A DNA stretch of 64,000 nt from Blasia pusilla (GCA_050084515.1 CM114274.1:36766001-36830000); one strand, 5' to 3'. Positions 36,812 through 49,375 are shown, counted from the stretch's first letter. Numbers and translations: made by a program. The notes: generated from the sequence alone by a model not told the origin.

Positions 36812-36836
36812 GTGCATCGCACGGGCACCTTACTAG
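36812..36836 (+). other. Helitron 3' terminus (hairpin plus CTAG)
   Basis: GTGCATCGCAC (36812-36822) forms the terminal stem-loop, then GGGCACCTTA and CTAG (36833-36836) followed by host T. The stem is shared with the element ending at 6765. Confidence 0.85.
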
Positions 36837-36850
36837 TAGCTCTTATATTT

Positions 36851-37282
36851 ACACCTACAAGTACAATACTCGAGGGGTGGAAAATCATCCCTCATAGCAC
36901 GGACTTGTTGATTTAGATTCAGTTGTCATCGACGGAGCACACCACAAAGTATACATGTCATCACTAGGGGAAGGGGTTTGAGCACAAGTGGATGGGGTTA
37001 ATACTCGAGGGGTGGAAAATCATCCCTCATAGCACGGACTTGTTAATTTAGATTGAGCTGTCGTCGATGGAGCACACCACAAAGTATACATGTCATCACT
37101 AGGGGAAGGGGTTTGAGCACGAGAGGATGGGGTTTGTGGACCCCATCCTATGGTGTTCAAATCCCGTCCTCATCACAAAGTATACATGTCATCACTAGGG
37201 GAAGGGGTTTGAGCACAAGAGGATGGGGTTTGTGGACCCCATCCTATGGTGTTCAAACCCCGTCCTCTTTTGATTATATAGA
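36851..37282. repeat. Tandem repeats flanking the Helitron; includes a minus-strand Helitron-like 5' end
   Basis: 36851-36894 duplicates the sequence left of the Helitron (27278-27320). From 36865 a 135-bp unit (AATACTCGAGGGGTGGAAAA ...) is repeated at 37000. Within the second copy a 96-bp unit (CACAAAGTATACATGTCATC ...) is repeated at 37078-37173 and 37174-37269; each contains GGATGGGGTTTGTGGACCCC. The right edge, read on the minus strand, begins TCTATATAATCAAAAGAGGA (from 37282), the same 5' end as the small Helitron at 851-1049. I could not find its 3' end. Confidence 0.7.
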
Positions 37283-38491
37283 TTCGGATTTAAGAAAGGT
37301 TAGCCGATAGACATTCATAGTGTCGAGTGGACCAAATGTTTGTCCAATGGATAATAGTTCTTCGGGTTAACTTGCCAAATGTTTATTGAAAAAAATTAAC
37401 CAAAAGTCTTACCAAAACCTTTACTAACTCCTATTACAATCCCTCCTAATCCCTTTTGCTCTCTCATAATAATTGATTACTTTTATTCTCAATTGCCAAA
37501 ACTACTTGCAGATAATTTTAGTGTCGGATGACTTCCGCTACTCTGTATTTTTTAGTCATAGAACCTTCTGTGGAAATAACTTTCAGATCGGTAATACACA
37601 TTTAGAAACCACCACCCTTGACAAAGAAAGCCGGTTGTGTCCGAGCCTTGGAGACGGATAACAAGGAGAAGAAAGTAATTAATACATACTTGTAGAGAAC
37701 ATGTGGATACTCTAGAAAAAATAGTGAGATTCTGGAGGACATGTGAATACTCTAGAGAAAAAACAGTGAGAACCTCAAGGGGTTATAATTAATAATGAAG
37801 ACGTCTAGGTTTTATGTCATGAACCTAGACGTAAAACCTTACATCCTCTTGGGGAGGAAAGTAGGGAAACCCTGCGTACATGACTTTCTAGGTAGCTTTC
37901 GGGATGGCGATCATAGATATATCCAAGGAATTTTGATGGTGTGTGAAACATAAATCTCGCATGATACATAATGGCTTTATAGATTCCATAGTCAAATGTG
38001 TTTGATTGGTGACAACGATGTTTGTTGTCCGATTTGTCCACTATGGATGAATGAAAGGGTTTAGGATTCTTGGATGTTTGAAAGGCCTTATAAGTTTGCA
38101 CTTGAGAATCTGGCATTAAAAGGCAAATTTAGTATTCTTGAAAATTTGAGACTTGCATTGAAGAAGACTATACTGCATTGATCTCTTATCAATTGTAGCA
38201 TGTTTACGAGCAAATAATATTGTCCAAGCTCTAAGACTATCATACTAGATAAGCCCGCATGTATGGTGAATCGAAGTTGTCTTTATGTCAATTGGCCACC
38301 CAAGGACGGGATGGGGAACATCTCGAAAGAATCGGGGCCAAATTGGTTTTTAAGCTAGCCAAAATGTGACAAAAAATGCAAGGTATCTTTATATCTCGTA
38401 TCAAATAAACAATCAAGATCATGAGTGAGTATCTTTACATAAATAGAAAACCAACTCAGTTGAACTCGGGAGATTTAACCATGAAAGAATT

Positions 38492-38615
<124 letters not shown>

Positions 38616-40493
38616 CCTTAATGACTTGCGCACGAGTGTCACCTCCTTGATCCTAAATCTACTATAGTCTCTGTGGATCAAGGGTATCTTTCCATAAATA
38701 GAAACCAACTCTCTAATAATAGGGAACTTACTCCAAATAATGAATTCTCTAACTAAGGGGAAACATGCTCTTGCAAGTTACCCTACTTTTCAATAGGTTA
38801 TCTATGATATGTTGGGCTTGATCCCCGATCTTCCTTGAAGTGTCGCTCCGATAATCTTCATTCTACTACAAAAGACGTTACAATGTAAAGGTAACAAGGT
38901 CTAGATTAGAATGCTTACACGCACCTTGGTGTACTTCTTGCTTGTCGAGGTGTAGTAAAGCCGACAAGATCAACATTGGAGTTGGGAACCGCAAATAATC
39001 AAAAGGACCTAAACTTGCCCGCTTGGGATATTGACCTATGAGAATACTAGAATAGTCTTGTTTCCATAAGACAATGTTTCCTCATCCATATATGATAGAT
39101 AAAAATGGCCTCTTAGGGATTAATAGTGTCTTGAGACGAGTAATGTTTAATCTAGTCTTATTTTAATTCTCCCTAACTTCCTATAGCCCTCCATTCTACT
39201 CTTCAAATGTTTCTCAGTTAGAAATCTCTTAATTAATATGATCCCACTCTATTCTTTATGTGATTAATCCCAAGACTTCTTGCCTATCTTGAATTCTCCA
39301 AGTTTAGTGTCCACTATACTAGGCTCCGATTTGGGACTCTAATTTCACATGTCCTTGTTGTCTTGCACTTGTACGCCCAGTAAATGGCTTCATCCTTTGT
39401 TCTCATAGATTTCTTGTAACATTTGCATATATTTTGACTAGTATAAGTCTTATGATAAGATCGTTGTTAAAAAATGTCTTAAGATAAATAAGAGGTATAA
39501 GGTTCTTTCCTAATCTCACAATTAGATAAATCTGCAAATTTTTTGATCATCAAACCAAAATTTCTCCTCCCTTTGATCAATGATTATAATCCATCTCTAA
39601 GGGTGTACGTTGTAGTCTAAGTTATTCATAAATCACATTAATATATTCATTTTATAAGATAATTATCTGACATGTAAATTTTCAATAAAGAATACCATGT
39701 TGGTTTGTTAAGATTAACTTATGTTCATGATATGTGAAATATTATACTTAAGGCTTTGGTATTGTATGAAAATACATTTCCATGTTGCCTCCATTAATTT
39801 TGCTTAATATGTTTGAAGGCATGACATATTCCCATTGTATAGGACCATATTTTTACTTGGGTTTTAGTTTTTATCATAATTCCATTGATATAATATATGG
39901 GAGGATTTTCTCCTATTTTTCTTCATAATATAATCAGCATTTTTTTTTGCTACAAATCTTATGTAAGGACTTTTCAATTCTATTTCCATTTTGTAAAAAA
40001 ATAAAAAAATTCAAACAAACCTTTTTTTTATCAATTCTTCTTATCTAATTCTCACAAAACCAACTTTATCACACGATTAATTCTTCCTTGAAGGTTTTAT
40101 TTAATTATGGACAATCCATTTGTATGATTTACCATCTATTTACTTCTTAGAATCTATCATATTTTTCCTTCCAAATATATATATCTTACGTGATTTTTTT
40201 AATCCAATTTTGTTTTATAAATTTGGAATGCACTATCACATCCAAACTTCCACAAAGTACAAAAAAGGAACAATAGAATGAGGATGTGGAATATACAAAC
40301 AATTATGAAAGAAAGATAGAAGAGAAATCACTTGCTAACTTTAATTATCAATAATGACGACAAGGTTAACTCCGATTGAGTGAACATCTACATGAGTCTT
40401 ATAGAGAGAGAAAATCACTTTGTTCTTGATTAATAATTTCTCTACTTAAATAAACTTACCCTAGACTACGATCCCAAAACTAGTTTTGAAGTA

Positions 40494-40550
40494 TGTGGTA
40501 ACAAGGAATGATTTGTGTATTTTTTACACAAATCATTCTTTGTTACCACA
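40494..40550. repeat. Short foldback, 25-bp arms
   Basis: Left arm 40494-40518 (TGTGGTAACAAGGAATGATT plus TGTGT) pairs with 40526-40550 at 24 of 25 positions around a 7-base T-rich loop. The surroundings are A/T-rich and contain no gene. Confidence 0.9.
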
Positions 40551-41873
40551 TGTTTAATTCTACAAAATGTGGCTTTTATAATGATAAATCCTTGGTGTGG
40601 GGACATGACCACTCACTTTTATTATCGCGAGCATTGACTTTCATTATGCTCGCATGATTGATCCTATGGATATCATTAGAGCTATAGATGTTCAACCTTG
40701 CTATTCCCATACGTGTTTGGTGACGACTTTATCATCCATCCTTTGATGCTTACGGCAATTTTGTAGAAGGTTATACTCTGAAATTCTATGAAAGATCCCA
40801 AACCTTCAACAAAGGGCCCCGTTTGTCTAGAACTAATTTTCTTGATCATACAACTTTGATAATGTAGTGGTAATGGGGATTGGTCCCCTCTTCTTTGGAT
40901 TTTCTCCCCTCTAATTTCCATTACATCTTCCACGATAGGAGGTTCATCCATTTTTCTACCACTCATGAAATGATAAACAAAATCCATAAGCATACATGTT
41001 CTCTATCGTAGATGGAGTAATTCATAATAGATCAATCCAAAGAAAAAACATCGGTTGTCACGGATCATGATGAACCATGTACATTACAAAAATGTCATAG
41101 CCAAACTCTATGATGATTATTTTGCACTAGAATAAAATTTCCATCCTCATGGATAAATTAAGTGCATGTGAATTTTAAGGAATCGTGTGCATCAACTTGC
41201 AATACATTTAAATAATAAAAACATAAACCATATGCTTACCATGGAGTGCGTTGTGGCTTGATGGTAGCACAACATGATAAGAAGTTGATGGCCACAAATT
41301 GAATGTGGTTGAGAGAGAGTCACTACCACATTTGAAGACTCATAAACAAAGCTCTTTATTTTATTACACATTCAGTTCTTGTAGGAAGATGAGTTCAATA
41401 ATTATTTCCAAAGTTCATTATTATTTTATCATGTGTATATGCACTTGTCTCGAGTAGTTATTGTGATTTAGATCCCACTAGTAAAACACCAAAACATACT
41501 TATACCATGTTCTTCCCTAAGTCACTTTACAACAAGTTATTCCAAATGCAACTTCAATTACGAGTATAATAGTTTGTGTGAGAAATGGGAAGAAGATATC
41601 GTATGAGTTGTATCTTGAAGAATAACAAAGGCTAAGGAAAGAATTTTAGCCCAATTCGAAATGCATGAAGATTAGGATACCTATGGATAAAGAACTAAAT
41701 TAAATCATAATATTATTGATGTTAAGCATCATATGTGTAAGTTTCTCTATGCATACAAAACTTGTCCAGCTTCTATGATATATTGTACCTAGATATCTTG
41801 ATCATCATGTGGAAAAAAAGTCAAGTTGTCTTAACCCATACTACCATTTGTAAATCACGTTGGCCCTAAATAG

Positions 41874-41899
41874 TAAGGTGTAACATTCGTTACACCTTA
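41874..41899. repeat. Short foldback, 11-bp perfect arms
   Basis: TAAGGTGTAAC, loop ATTC, GTTACACCTTA. Beyond it GTAAATCA (left) and TGATTTAC (right) continue an imperfect longer fold. Confidence 0.85.
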
Positions 41900-42785
41900 A
41901 AATGATTTACTACAATTTTACCTAGAGATTAGGATTAAAAGAAAAATCACACGATGGGCCAAATTGAGAACTTAAAGTTTCTTTCAAGTTTGGTGCTATA
42001 TGATATATAGTTGATTATAGCCTCTACAAGTACCATGATTGGAAAAAAAAATAGACAAGCCCTTCCATCACACATACATAAACGGATATTACCTTGAACT
42101 TTCCTCTTCTATCGCATGGATTTTCCCATTACTTATTATGGATTTTAGCTAGGAAAGAAACTTCTCCTCCCAAAAGGCAACCTAAAGTCCATAGAGTTTA
42201 CCATGCTTACACATATGGATTTTGTCTGCTTGCAATATCATGAAATAGGCCTTCTTTTAAAAGCTTTATCACGGCGGCTCCATGTCAATGATTTGTTCCC
42301 TTGGCAAATAAACTATCTAGCATAATCAGAAGAAGATATGACATTCTAATTCTCATTAGTATCAATACATCTTGAGATGTCTTTTGTTATACACTTGTGC
42401 CTCGTATCACATTTAATTTCTCAAACCATTGTTTTTAAAATTTTTATTCATGTTTCTTTCAACTTATATCAATTATATATTCCAATGCCATCTTCAATTT
42501 CTATGCATTTTTTGTAATTCTTTCTCACCTTTACAATTCAACATGTCACAAGTTTAATGTCGGTTGAGAGTGCAAGTGGCGATTGGGAATGGTTACAAAA
42601 AATTGTTGTAGAAACCATTCAAAAGATTGAAAAATATTAGCACTTCCCCAAAGGCGAACATCCTCAACAAAAATATTGTCAACTCTTGCAATTTTGTCCT
42701 TCACAACACGCAAATGTTTTACGAAAACTTTAATTATGATTTGTCTTATGCACATTTTGGGAATTACCATCCACACACCCCTCAT

Positions 42786-42789
<4 letters not shown>

Positions 42790-42826
<37 letters not shown>
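42790..42826. repeat. (CT)n microsatellite
   Basis: About 37 bp of CT dinucleotide. Confidence 0.97.
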
Positions 42827-42829
<3 letters not shown>

Positions 42830-43396
42830 GTACACTTACTCACATCTGTCATTTTACTTCATCAAATTTCTTACTTCCTAGTGTGTCAAACTTCCCATCA
42901 TGTTGTACATCTCTAGAGTATTCATTAATTATGTTATTTTATCCTTTAGCAATTATGATTGTCTAACATCTCTTTAAATATATATATCCTTTGCTTAGAG
43001 ACATTGGTCGAAGATGAACCTAAATTCCCTTCCCTCCTTGATTGTTAATGTTTGGTTTGTAATTGTTTTCAACCTTTCCATATGCCCTTTCACTTTATTG
43101 CATTATTTGCATGTCAGAGTTAAATCTTACTATTTTGTTCTTCGTAGCACTTCAACTTCTTCTCGGGATTGTCTTTGACCATATTTATAGATAGTTGGTT
43201 ATTACATTGGCACCATATTAGAAAATTTTCATATATATTATTAATTAAGGATAGGGTTAGAGAATCCCTTATCCTCCTCCTACCGTCACTTGTCCTCTGA
43301 GGATTTTTCTTGTGGTGACATAGGTCAACAAGGGGATTAAATGTAATAATGAATGAATAAGAAAGATGGGACTTTTTTTCCCCACGTTTCATGTCA

Positions 43397-43424
43397 CCCG
43401 TGCATAGCACGGGTATCAATCTAG
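43397..43424 (+). mobile_element. Helitron 3' terminus, 5' end not resolved
   Basis: CCCGTGC-ATA-GCACGGG (43397-43413) is a perfect 7-bp stem, followed after 7 bases by CTAG (43421-43424) and then T. This is a textbook Helitron 3' end. A possible 5' end, TCATATATATTATTAATT, lies at 43229, which would make an element of about 196 bp, but the match to other 5' ends here is weak. Confidence 0.6.
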
Positions 43425-46112
43425 TCCCTAAAAATGGTAGGTATGCTATACCATCTAAGTATCTCGAGAATTGATTTTCGTACCACCTCTCATGAAGGTT
43501 TTAACAACCTTATATTACCATCGTTAAAAAGCGTTAACAAAACCCATCTAAAAGCATATTGGCATCCAATGCGACTTAAAGAAAGCCTACCAACCAACGA
43601 TTATAATGCAAGCGTATGGTGTATCATTGGCCCCTTATTGAGAAAATGATGTCAAGGTGGGAATTAGTAACTTCATATTTATCACGTTTCTTTGCTATCT
43701 TCTCAAATTCTATAATTCTCTATGTAGGAATTTCTAAATATAATTCCTACTTGAAAAGAAAATCAAAAGATGCTCATGCTAAGCAGATTCAAGGATTTCC
43801 TTAAAGATATTGAGCATTTTATTGAAGTCAATGCAAAGCTACAAGTATAATCAACAATTATATAGTCCTTACTCCATGAATGATGAGATTAGCCATCAAC
43901 TGTACCTACTTAGTCTCCGTTACATAATGATGATATTAGCCATCAATGACATCTACTTAGTCTCTACTACATCATAATAGTACATTCTCTACAAAGTGTA
44001 TTACACCTTACCTATTCTCTTCTATTTTTTAATTGGTGACGATATTTTGTAGAATATTGCTAGCCTAGCTAATTTTTGTAAAGTATACCCCTTTACTAGA
44101 CCAAGTATGATTATGATATTTTCAATATAATTCTTCTTGTAATACTTTTCTACAATTATTTTCATAACAAGTGTAGAATCTCAATAATTTTATCATTCTT
44201 TCTATTTGATTGTTAGTACATATATTCCATTATCATTCTATATTCATTTATGATCGAATGCCCCAAAAAACCATGCTAGTTGCATATGTCCTTGAATGAC
44301 TTTTTTGGTAGTGCAACTCATTGGCCATACATATATGCTTTGCTTCTACATATGTACAAGCAATATAACTTCATTCATAAAAATATCAACATCTTCTATG
44401 TATACTTCTAGCTCCATATTTTTTCAATTCCTTCAAAAATAATATTAACACATTCTAACTATGTCATGGCTTATCACCAATGTCATATCTATAAACAAGA
44501 AAAATCAGTTTCACTCTAAAATTTAATACTAAAAGTTTATTGAGAGCCGTATCTCACCTAATAAAAAATTTACTTTATCATTTCCTATTATCAATTTTTA
44601 CTATTTGTAGCCCTATCATATATTATGCTTTTAATCTGGTCATCTACCTATTGTAGAAAATTGCTAAAGAAGCATAACTGGTGGGAAATGGCTCTCACAT
44701 TCAAGCACCACCATGGAGAACGAAATTTTGCAATAAGAGAATGAGTGGAGGTTGGTTCCCTTCTCACTTATACAGGGTATGTACAAGCAACCCTAACTCT
44801 AATCTTAACCATAGTCTTGATTTAGACTAACTATGAGATAATCGTGCTTAATTGACTAACCAAGATTAAACTTCCCTACTTCGTGTGAGTACCAAATATA
44901 ACAGTTCAGATGTCTCATGCGCTTAATCTTTAATATCCATTATATATTAAAGTATAAATCATTGGCTATACGTATGACACAATAGATAATACATATTGAA
45001 CATGCAAAATTTTCTTATTTACAATATTTGATTTTATCAACTTACTTCGTAGTTTTACTTATCTCTTCCTTCGTGCAATAAACTGGCCGCAAACTTGTCC
45101 ACGCATGGAAGTGAGACAAGAAGAAAGTATTTTTGTGCCAGGGTAGAAAAAAATTAAATTTTTGCACAAGATGACATTAGTCCTTACAAACTTCTCCCAC
45201 ATGTTACTACTGCTATGATACATGTGATATACTCAATATATAAAACAAAACTAAATGTGGTATACAAAATCAAACCCTATTTTAAAATTAAGGTCATATT
45301 TAATGCATGTCAAGAGGGGAGGATATGTTTGACATCATGTGTCATCCATAGCGATGTTACTATGTGGAGGTAATCCCCCATTAATAGTATATATATTAAC
45401 TTTTCCTGAACCTACTGGACAGCAACACACTGGTACGAATTGAAAACCATAAAAATCAGATTGCAAGGATGGGTAGTGGGATTTGGGCAGTTGGTGAAAT
45501 TTTTTCATATAATCAAATTTAAAAGCCCTGTGTACACCACCATAAACCAATGGTAGGATAATGGTGCAGTTCTTGGAATGTGGGAGTATTGGTATAGGTT
45601 TGAGTCCCTTGCTTAGTCCCTTTGTGGTTGCTTTGGAAACTCAACTCCGCGTCCAAATTGCCCTTGTATGCAATAAATGCATGGAGTTGGCTTCCTCTAG
45701 CTTTCAAAGGCCATAGATAGCCGCAGAAAATCATTGAAGACGCTCTAGACTAGCCGTTAGGCGTAGGTGGCTCGGTTGTCCACACGTTGGTGGTTCGGGC
45801 TATCTATGGCCTTGGAGCTCAGATGTTGCTTGAGATGCCGTAGACGGTAAGGGCTAGGTGAAGACGGTTCCGTGGACGGAGTGGGAAGGATGGATAGTAG
45901 CAGTAACGGATGGACGGAGCAGCCAGGATGGATGAATGGATAGGATCTCTAACAGACAGACAAAACCTTTAATGGATGGATGGAGGCGGGGCCATATGCA
46001 TTCAAGAAGTGTGAAGTAGTTGAAACGGACGCAAACACCAATCGGGAACTAGGGGCCGCGTTGCCCTAATGACAGACCTTGGATGTTTCAAATCTTGTTG
46101 GAGCTAGGAAAA

Positions 46113-46645
46113 GGTGGTGCTATATCTATGGATACTACCTATGGCACAAACACATATGAGGTTAGTTTTTCTGTTTCTTTATGGTTCTTAGCAACATGTA
46201 TATAAAGTTTTTGTGCTCATAGTTCCTCACAAAAATGTTACATGACGGGTACCTTGCATTCTAAACACATGTGTTTTTGTATTCACAATACCAACTATTC
46301 ACGTTGTTGGGATTTGATAAGTTTCAGAACGGGTTGCCTTTGGTTTGGGCTATCCTTCAACAACATCAACATAATCATTTGGTGGACACCTTATCTCATT
46401 TGGGGTAGATAGGTATGTACAAAGAGATGGCGAGGAAAAAAGCACACGTGAGTGGAAGCCATCTTGCTTCATTGTCGATGATTCTAAAGAGGAGCAATCC
46501 GCTATCAAAGAAGTATTTCCCGAGGTTCCTATAGACATGTGTCTATGGCGTGTGAGAAAGAATTTCCATCAACGAGTCCGTTGCCCGATTACAAAAGTTG
46601 ACATGAATAGAGCCTTTGGTGGTGTCATGTGTAGCCGTAATGAAG
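46113..46645 (+). pseudogene. MULE transposase remnant
   Basis: Fragments in reading order on the + strand: GGAISMDTTYGTNTYE (46113-46160), which matches the first catalytic Asp region of MULE transposases (D-x-T-x-G-T-N); after a gap or intron, NGLPLVWAILQQHQ (from 46327), matching the conserved G-x-P-x-A/V-W block; and, after a frameshift near 46400, REWKPSCFIVDDSKEEQSAI then KEVFPEVPIDMCLWRVRKNF (46449-46580), corresponding to the second catalytic Asp and the C-x-W-H block, where the usual His of L-C-x-W-H is Arg here. It ends at a possible splice donor (46646). No SWIM zinc finger was found downstream. Clearly non-functional; identification is by motif pattern. Confidence 0.65.
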
Positions 46646-47819
46646 GTATGTTACTCTAGATTATCCGCAGTTGCTTCCATGCTCTATTTTTGTTGGATGG
46701 CATCATCATGAATGTTCCATTTTGTAACCTAGTATCCATTCCTAGGTCTTGCAGATCAAGTGGATGCATCTTATGTGACTATCTTCGGATGCCAATAGTT
46801 AACATAATATTGGAGAAAGTGATGCTCTATCCCTATCCACTTGCATATGTGGGCAAAGGGATACCGTAAGCATGCAAGGTCCAATCAAGATCCTAATGTC
46901 GCCATAAAGAGCTACATCACACTCTTAAGATGCACCTTACATCTAGCATGCCAACAAAGCCAACAAGGAAGTTTATATGGCTTGTGCAAATACTCATCAG
47001 TGAAATAGTTTTTTGTTATGCGGGCATACAGAAATGGACTTGTTATCCAATCCACGGCCACAAACCTTGATAGAGCCTGAATTCGACACGCTCGGCTGAG
47101 ATCCAAGAACAAATGTGAATGTCATAGCCTCCTGGGAGGGCCACATTACGAAAGAAAGCATGAAGACGAATACTAAGATGCAGTAAAGAACGAAAGAGAG
47201 TATGAAGGTTTGCTGGAAAAATGTAACTACACGCACATGCGGAATCCGCCAATGATAGGATCTTGCGGACAGAGTGGAAAGCTAAAAAAACACATAAAAA
47301 AATTTGTGCCCATGCTAATCATTTCCTGAACGAGCTACATGGAATCGCGGGTCCAAGATGTCCAACACCGGAGCGATGGAGGCGAGAGGACAAACATAAC
47401 GATGGAAGGAATTACTATGAAACTGAATCGAATCAAGAGTGCCGCGGAGCAAGGGGAAACACGCCCATGCAAACTACAACATCGCACCACGAGGCGGAGC
47501 CTCAATTGCAGGAGTCTCAATGAGCAAGCGCACCTCACAGCCAACACACATAGAGCGATCGAGAAGGAGGATCGTCCGAAGCATCACCTACGAGGAGATA
47601 ATGAGAAGGAACGAATAGTATAGTGGTAGCAAGCTTCGTCTAAATGTTTAGGGTCGCCGCACTGCCAAACCGCAGCAAACGAACTCGGTCCCAAACTTGG
47701 CACGAAAATGACGAAATTTTGAAATGACAAAATTCGCTCCCGCGAATGCAACGAGCAATGGCCAAGCCTGAATCGAATGAAGTCTAAAGTAGAAAACGAA
47801 CCCAAACGCCAAACCCCTG

Positions 47820-47960
47820 CTTGAGCGAAATCAAAACCTGCAAATGCACGAATGCCAAATCCCTTCTCGGAGGAAATCGAAACTTGCAAACACACGCATG
47901 CCAAACCCCCACTCAAACAAAACCCTAACCTGCAAATGCACGAACGCCAAACCACTAAGC
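47820..47960 (+). repeat. Degenerate tandem repeat inside the MULE, about 3 units
   Basis: A unit of roughly 45 bp built on GAAATC.AAACCTGCAAATGCACGAATGCCAAA recurs three times. No gene function assigned. Confidence 0.75.
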
Positions 47961-48907
47961 AAACGAAGGCCCAACCAACAACTCAATCGACGAAACCTCG
48001 AACCCAAACCCTGTTGCGCGCGTAAGGAGGCAAAGGAGGTCGGTCACTCGGCGAAACCGTGTAACCCGGGATTAGGGCATCGCAATTCCCTAATCTCGCA
48101 CCCTAGTTAGATCCTCCGGCCGGACTTCCGTCTTATCGAGTTTGCGTCTGTCTAACAAAACTTATGTGCCATCCGTCCGTCCGTCCACCTTCGTTTATCC
48201 GTCCAAGACTCTGTTAGCCACCGTCCATCCTTCCGCCTCCGTTGATATGTCCAAGGCTCCGTTAATGCTTCCAACCATCCTTCCCACTCCGTTCGCCATC
48301 CACAAAACCATCGACATTTGCCGACTTGGAACCAAGGGCACCAGAGAACCGAGCCACCTGCGTCTAGCGACTAGTCTAGTCTAGATTGTCTTCAATGCGT
48401 TTCTACGGCTATCTATGGCTTTCGTTCAATACTTAGGAGCTTCTCCCACGTGTTAGCTTTGCCCTAACATACCAAACATCACTTTGTTTGTACCTAAGAG
48501 CTTCTTCCCCTAACCTGCCATCCAACACTACACTAGTACTTGCGAGCTTCTTCCATTTGTTAGCTTTGCCCTAGCATATAATACTTACAAGCTTCTCTCA
48601 CATGTTAACTTTGAACTAACCTATAGTAAGTACAAGCTTCTCCTACATGTGAACTCGGCCCTAATCTAAAGCACTTGGGAGCTTCTCTCACATGTTAGCA
48701 TTGTGCCAAGTACCAAACAACATTACACTAGTACTTAAGAGCTTCTCTCACATTTTATCTTTGCCTTAACAACCAAATAGAGCAACATTAATACTTAGTA
48801 GCTTCTCTCAAATGTTTACTTTTTCCTTCACTACCAAATAGCCCTACACTAGAACTTCGGAGTTTCTCTCACATGTTAGCTTTGCCTAACTACCAAATAG
48901 CACTAGA

Positions 48908-49061
48908 CTAGTTGAAGCCCATGTTTTAATCACTTCTCATTATTAACCCTCAAAGTTTTCAAGTGCCATTCTAAATTAATTTTGAACATTTCTATTAATT
49001 GAAATTTTCAAGAGGAGAGGCATTTGCAAAATGAAGGAGCACTCTCCTATAGTAGTATAGA
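48908..49061 (-). mobile_element. Short non-autonomous Helitron in the array
   Basis: Minus strand begins TCTATACTACTATAGGAGAG (from 49061) and ends AAAACATGGGCTTCAACTAG (48908), then T. The 5' end resembles the element at 49186. The stem is decayed and the base before TC is G, not A. Array sequence lies on both sides. Confidence 0.55.
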
Positions 49062-49185
49062 CGAGCTTTTCTCACGCGTTAGCTTTGCCCTAGCTACCAA
49101 ATAACATTATACTAGTATTTAGGACCTTCTCTTATATGTCCGCTTTACCCAACTAATATAAGCATGCGCGATGTACGAGTTTATA

Positions 49186-49375
49186 TCTATATTATTATTG
49201 GAGAGTGCCTTCTTGATTTGCAAACACATGTCTACTTGAAATGTGGTACCTGGACAACAAGAAATTGTTTCCCATACTACGGGCAGTAAGAAAAAAATTT
49301 TGAATTTGTGTATAAAATGATTAGTCCCTATGTTTAGAACCTTCACTCTCGTACACGACATGGGTTATACACTAG
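49186..49375 (+). mobile_element. Short non-autonomous Helitron (190 bp)
   Basis: Begins TCTATATTATTATTGGAGAG after A and ends with CGTACACGACATGGG then TTATACACTAG, followed by T. The 5' 15 bases are identical to those of the element at 5591. No coding sequence. Confidence 0.6.

Larger units (their letters stand above)
27321..36836 (+). mobile_element. Large Helitron with Rep-helicase gene (9.5 kb)
   Basis: Begins TCTATACTATTATGGGAGAA after an A and ends GTGCATCGCACGGGCACC followed by TTACTAG, then T. These are canonical Helitron ends: 5' TC, a 3' hairpin (GTGC-ATC-GCAC, 36812-36822) about 10 bp before CTAG, and A^T target. The interior holds, in order, an unidentified ORF (27865-28770), 47-bp tandem repeats, a hairpin-rich promoter region with a TATA box (30135), and a multi-exon Rep/helicase gene (30551-36762). 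The gene carries several stops and frameshifts, so this copy is probably no longer autonomous, although its ends look mobilisable. Confidence 0.85.
45711..48420 (+). mobile_element. Mutator-like element with long terminal inverted repeats
   Basis: The left end (45711 to about 45960) and the reverse complement of the right end (about 48150 to 48420) align: CCATAGATAGCCG, then CATTGAAGAC, TCTAGACTAG, GGTGGCTCGGTT, CGGAGTGGGAAGGATGG and ACGGA blocks in the same order. Inverted termini of roughly 250 bp and an internal MULE transposase relic fit a Mutator-like transposon. I could not find a convincing 9-bp target duplication. The right end directly abuts the tandem array at 48427. Confidence 0.7.
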
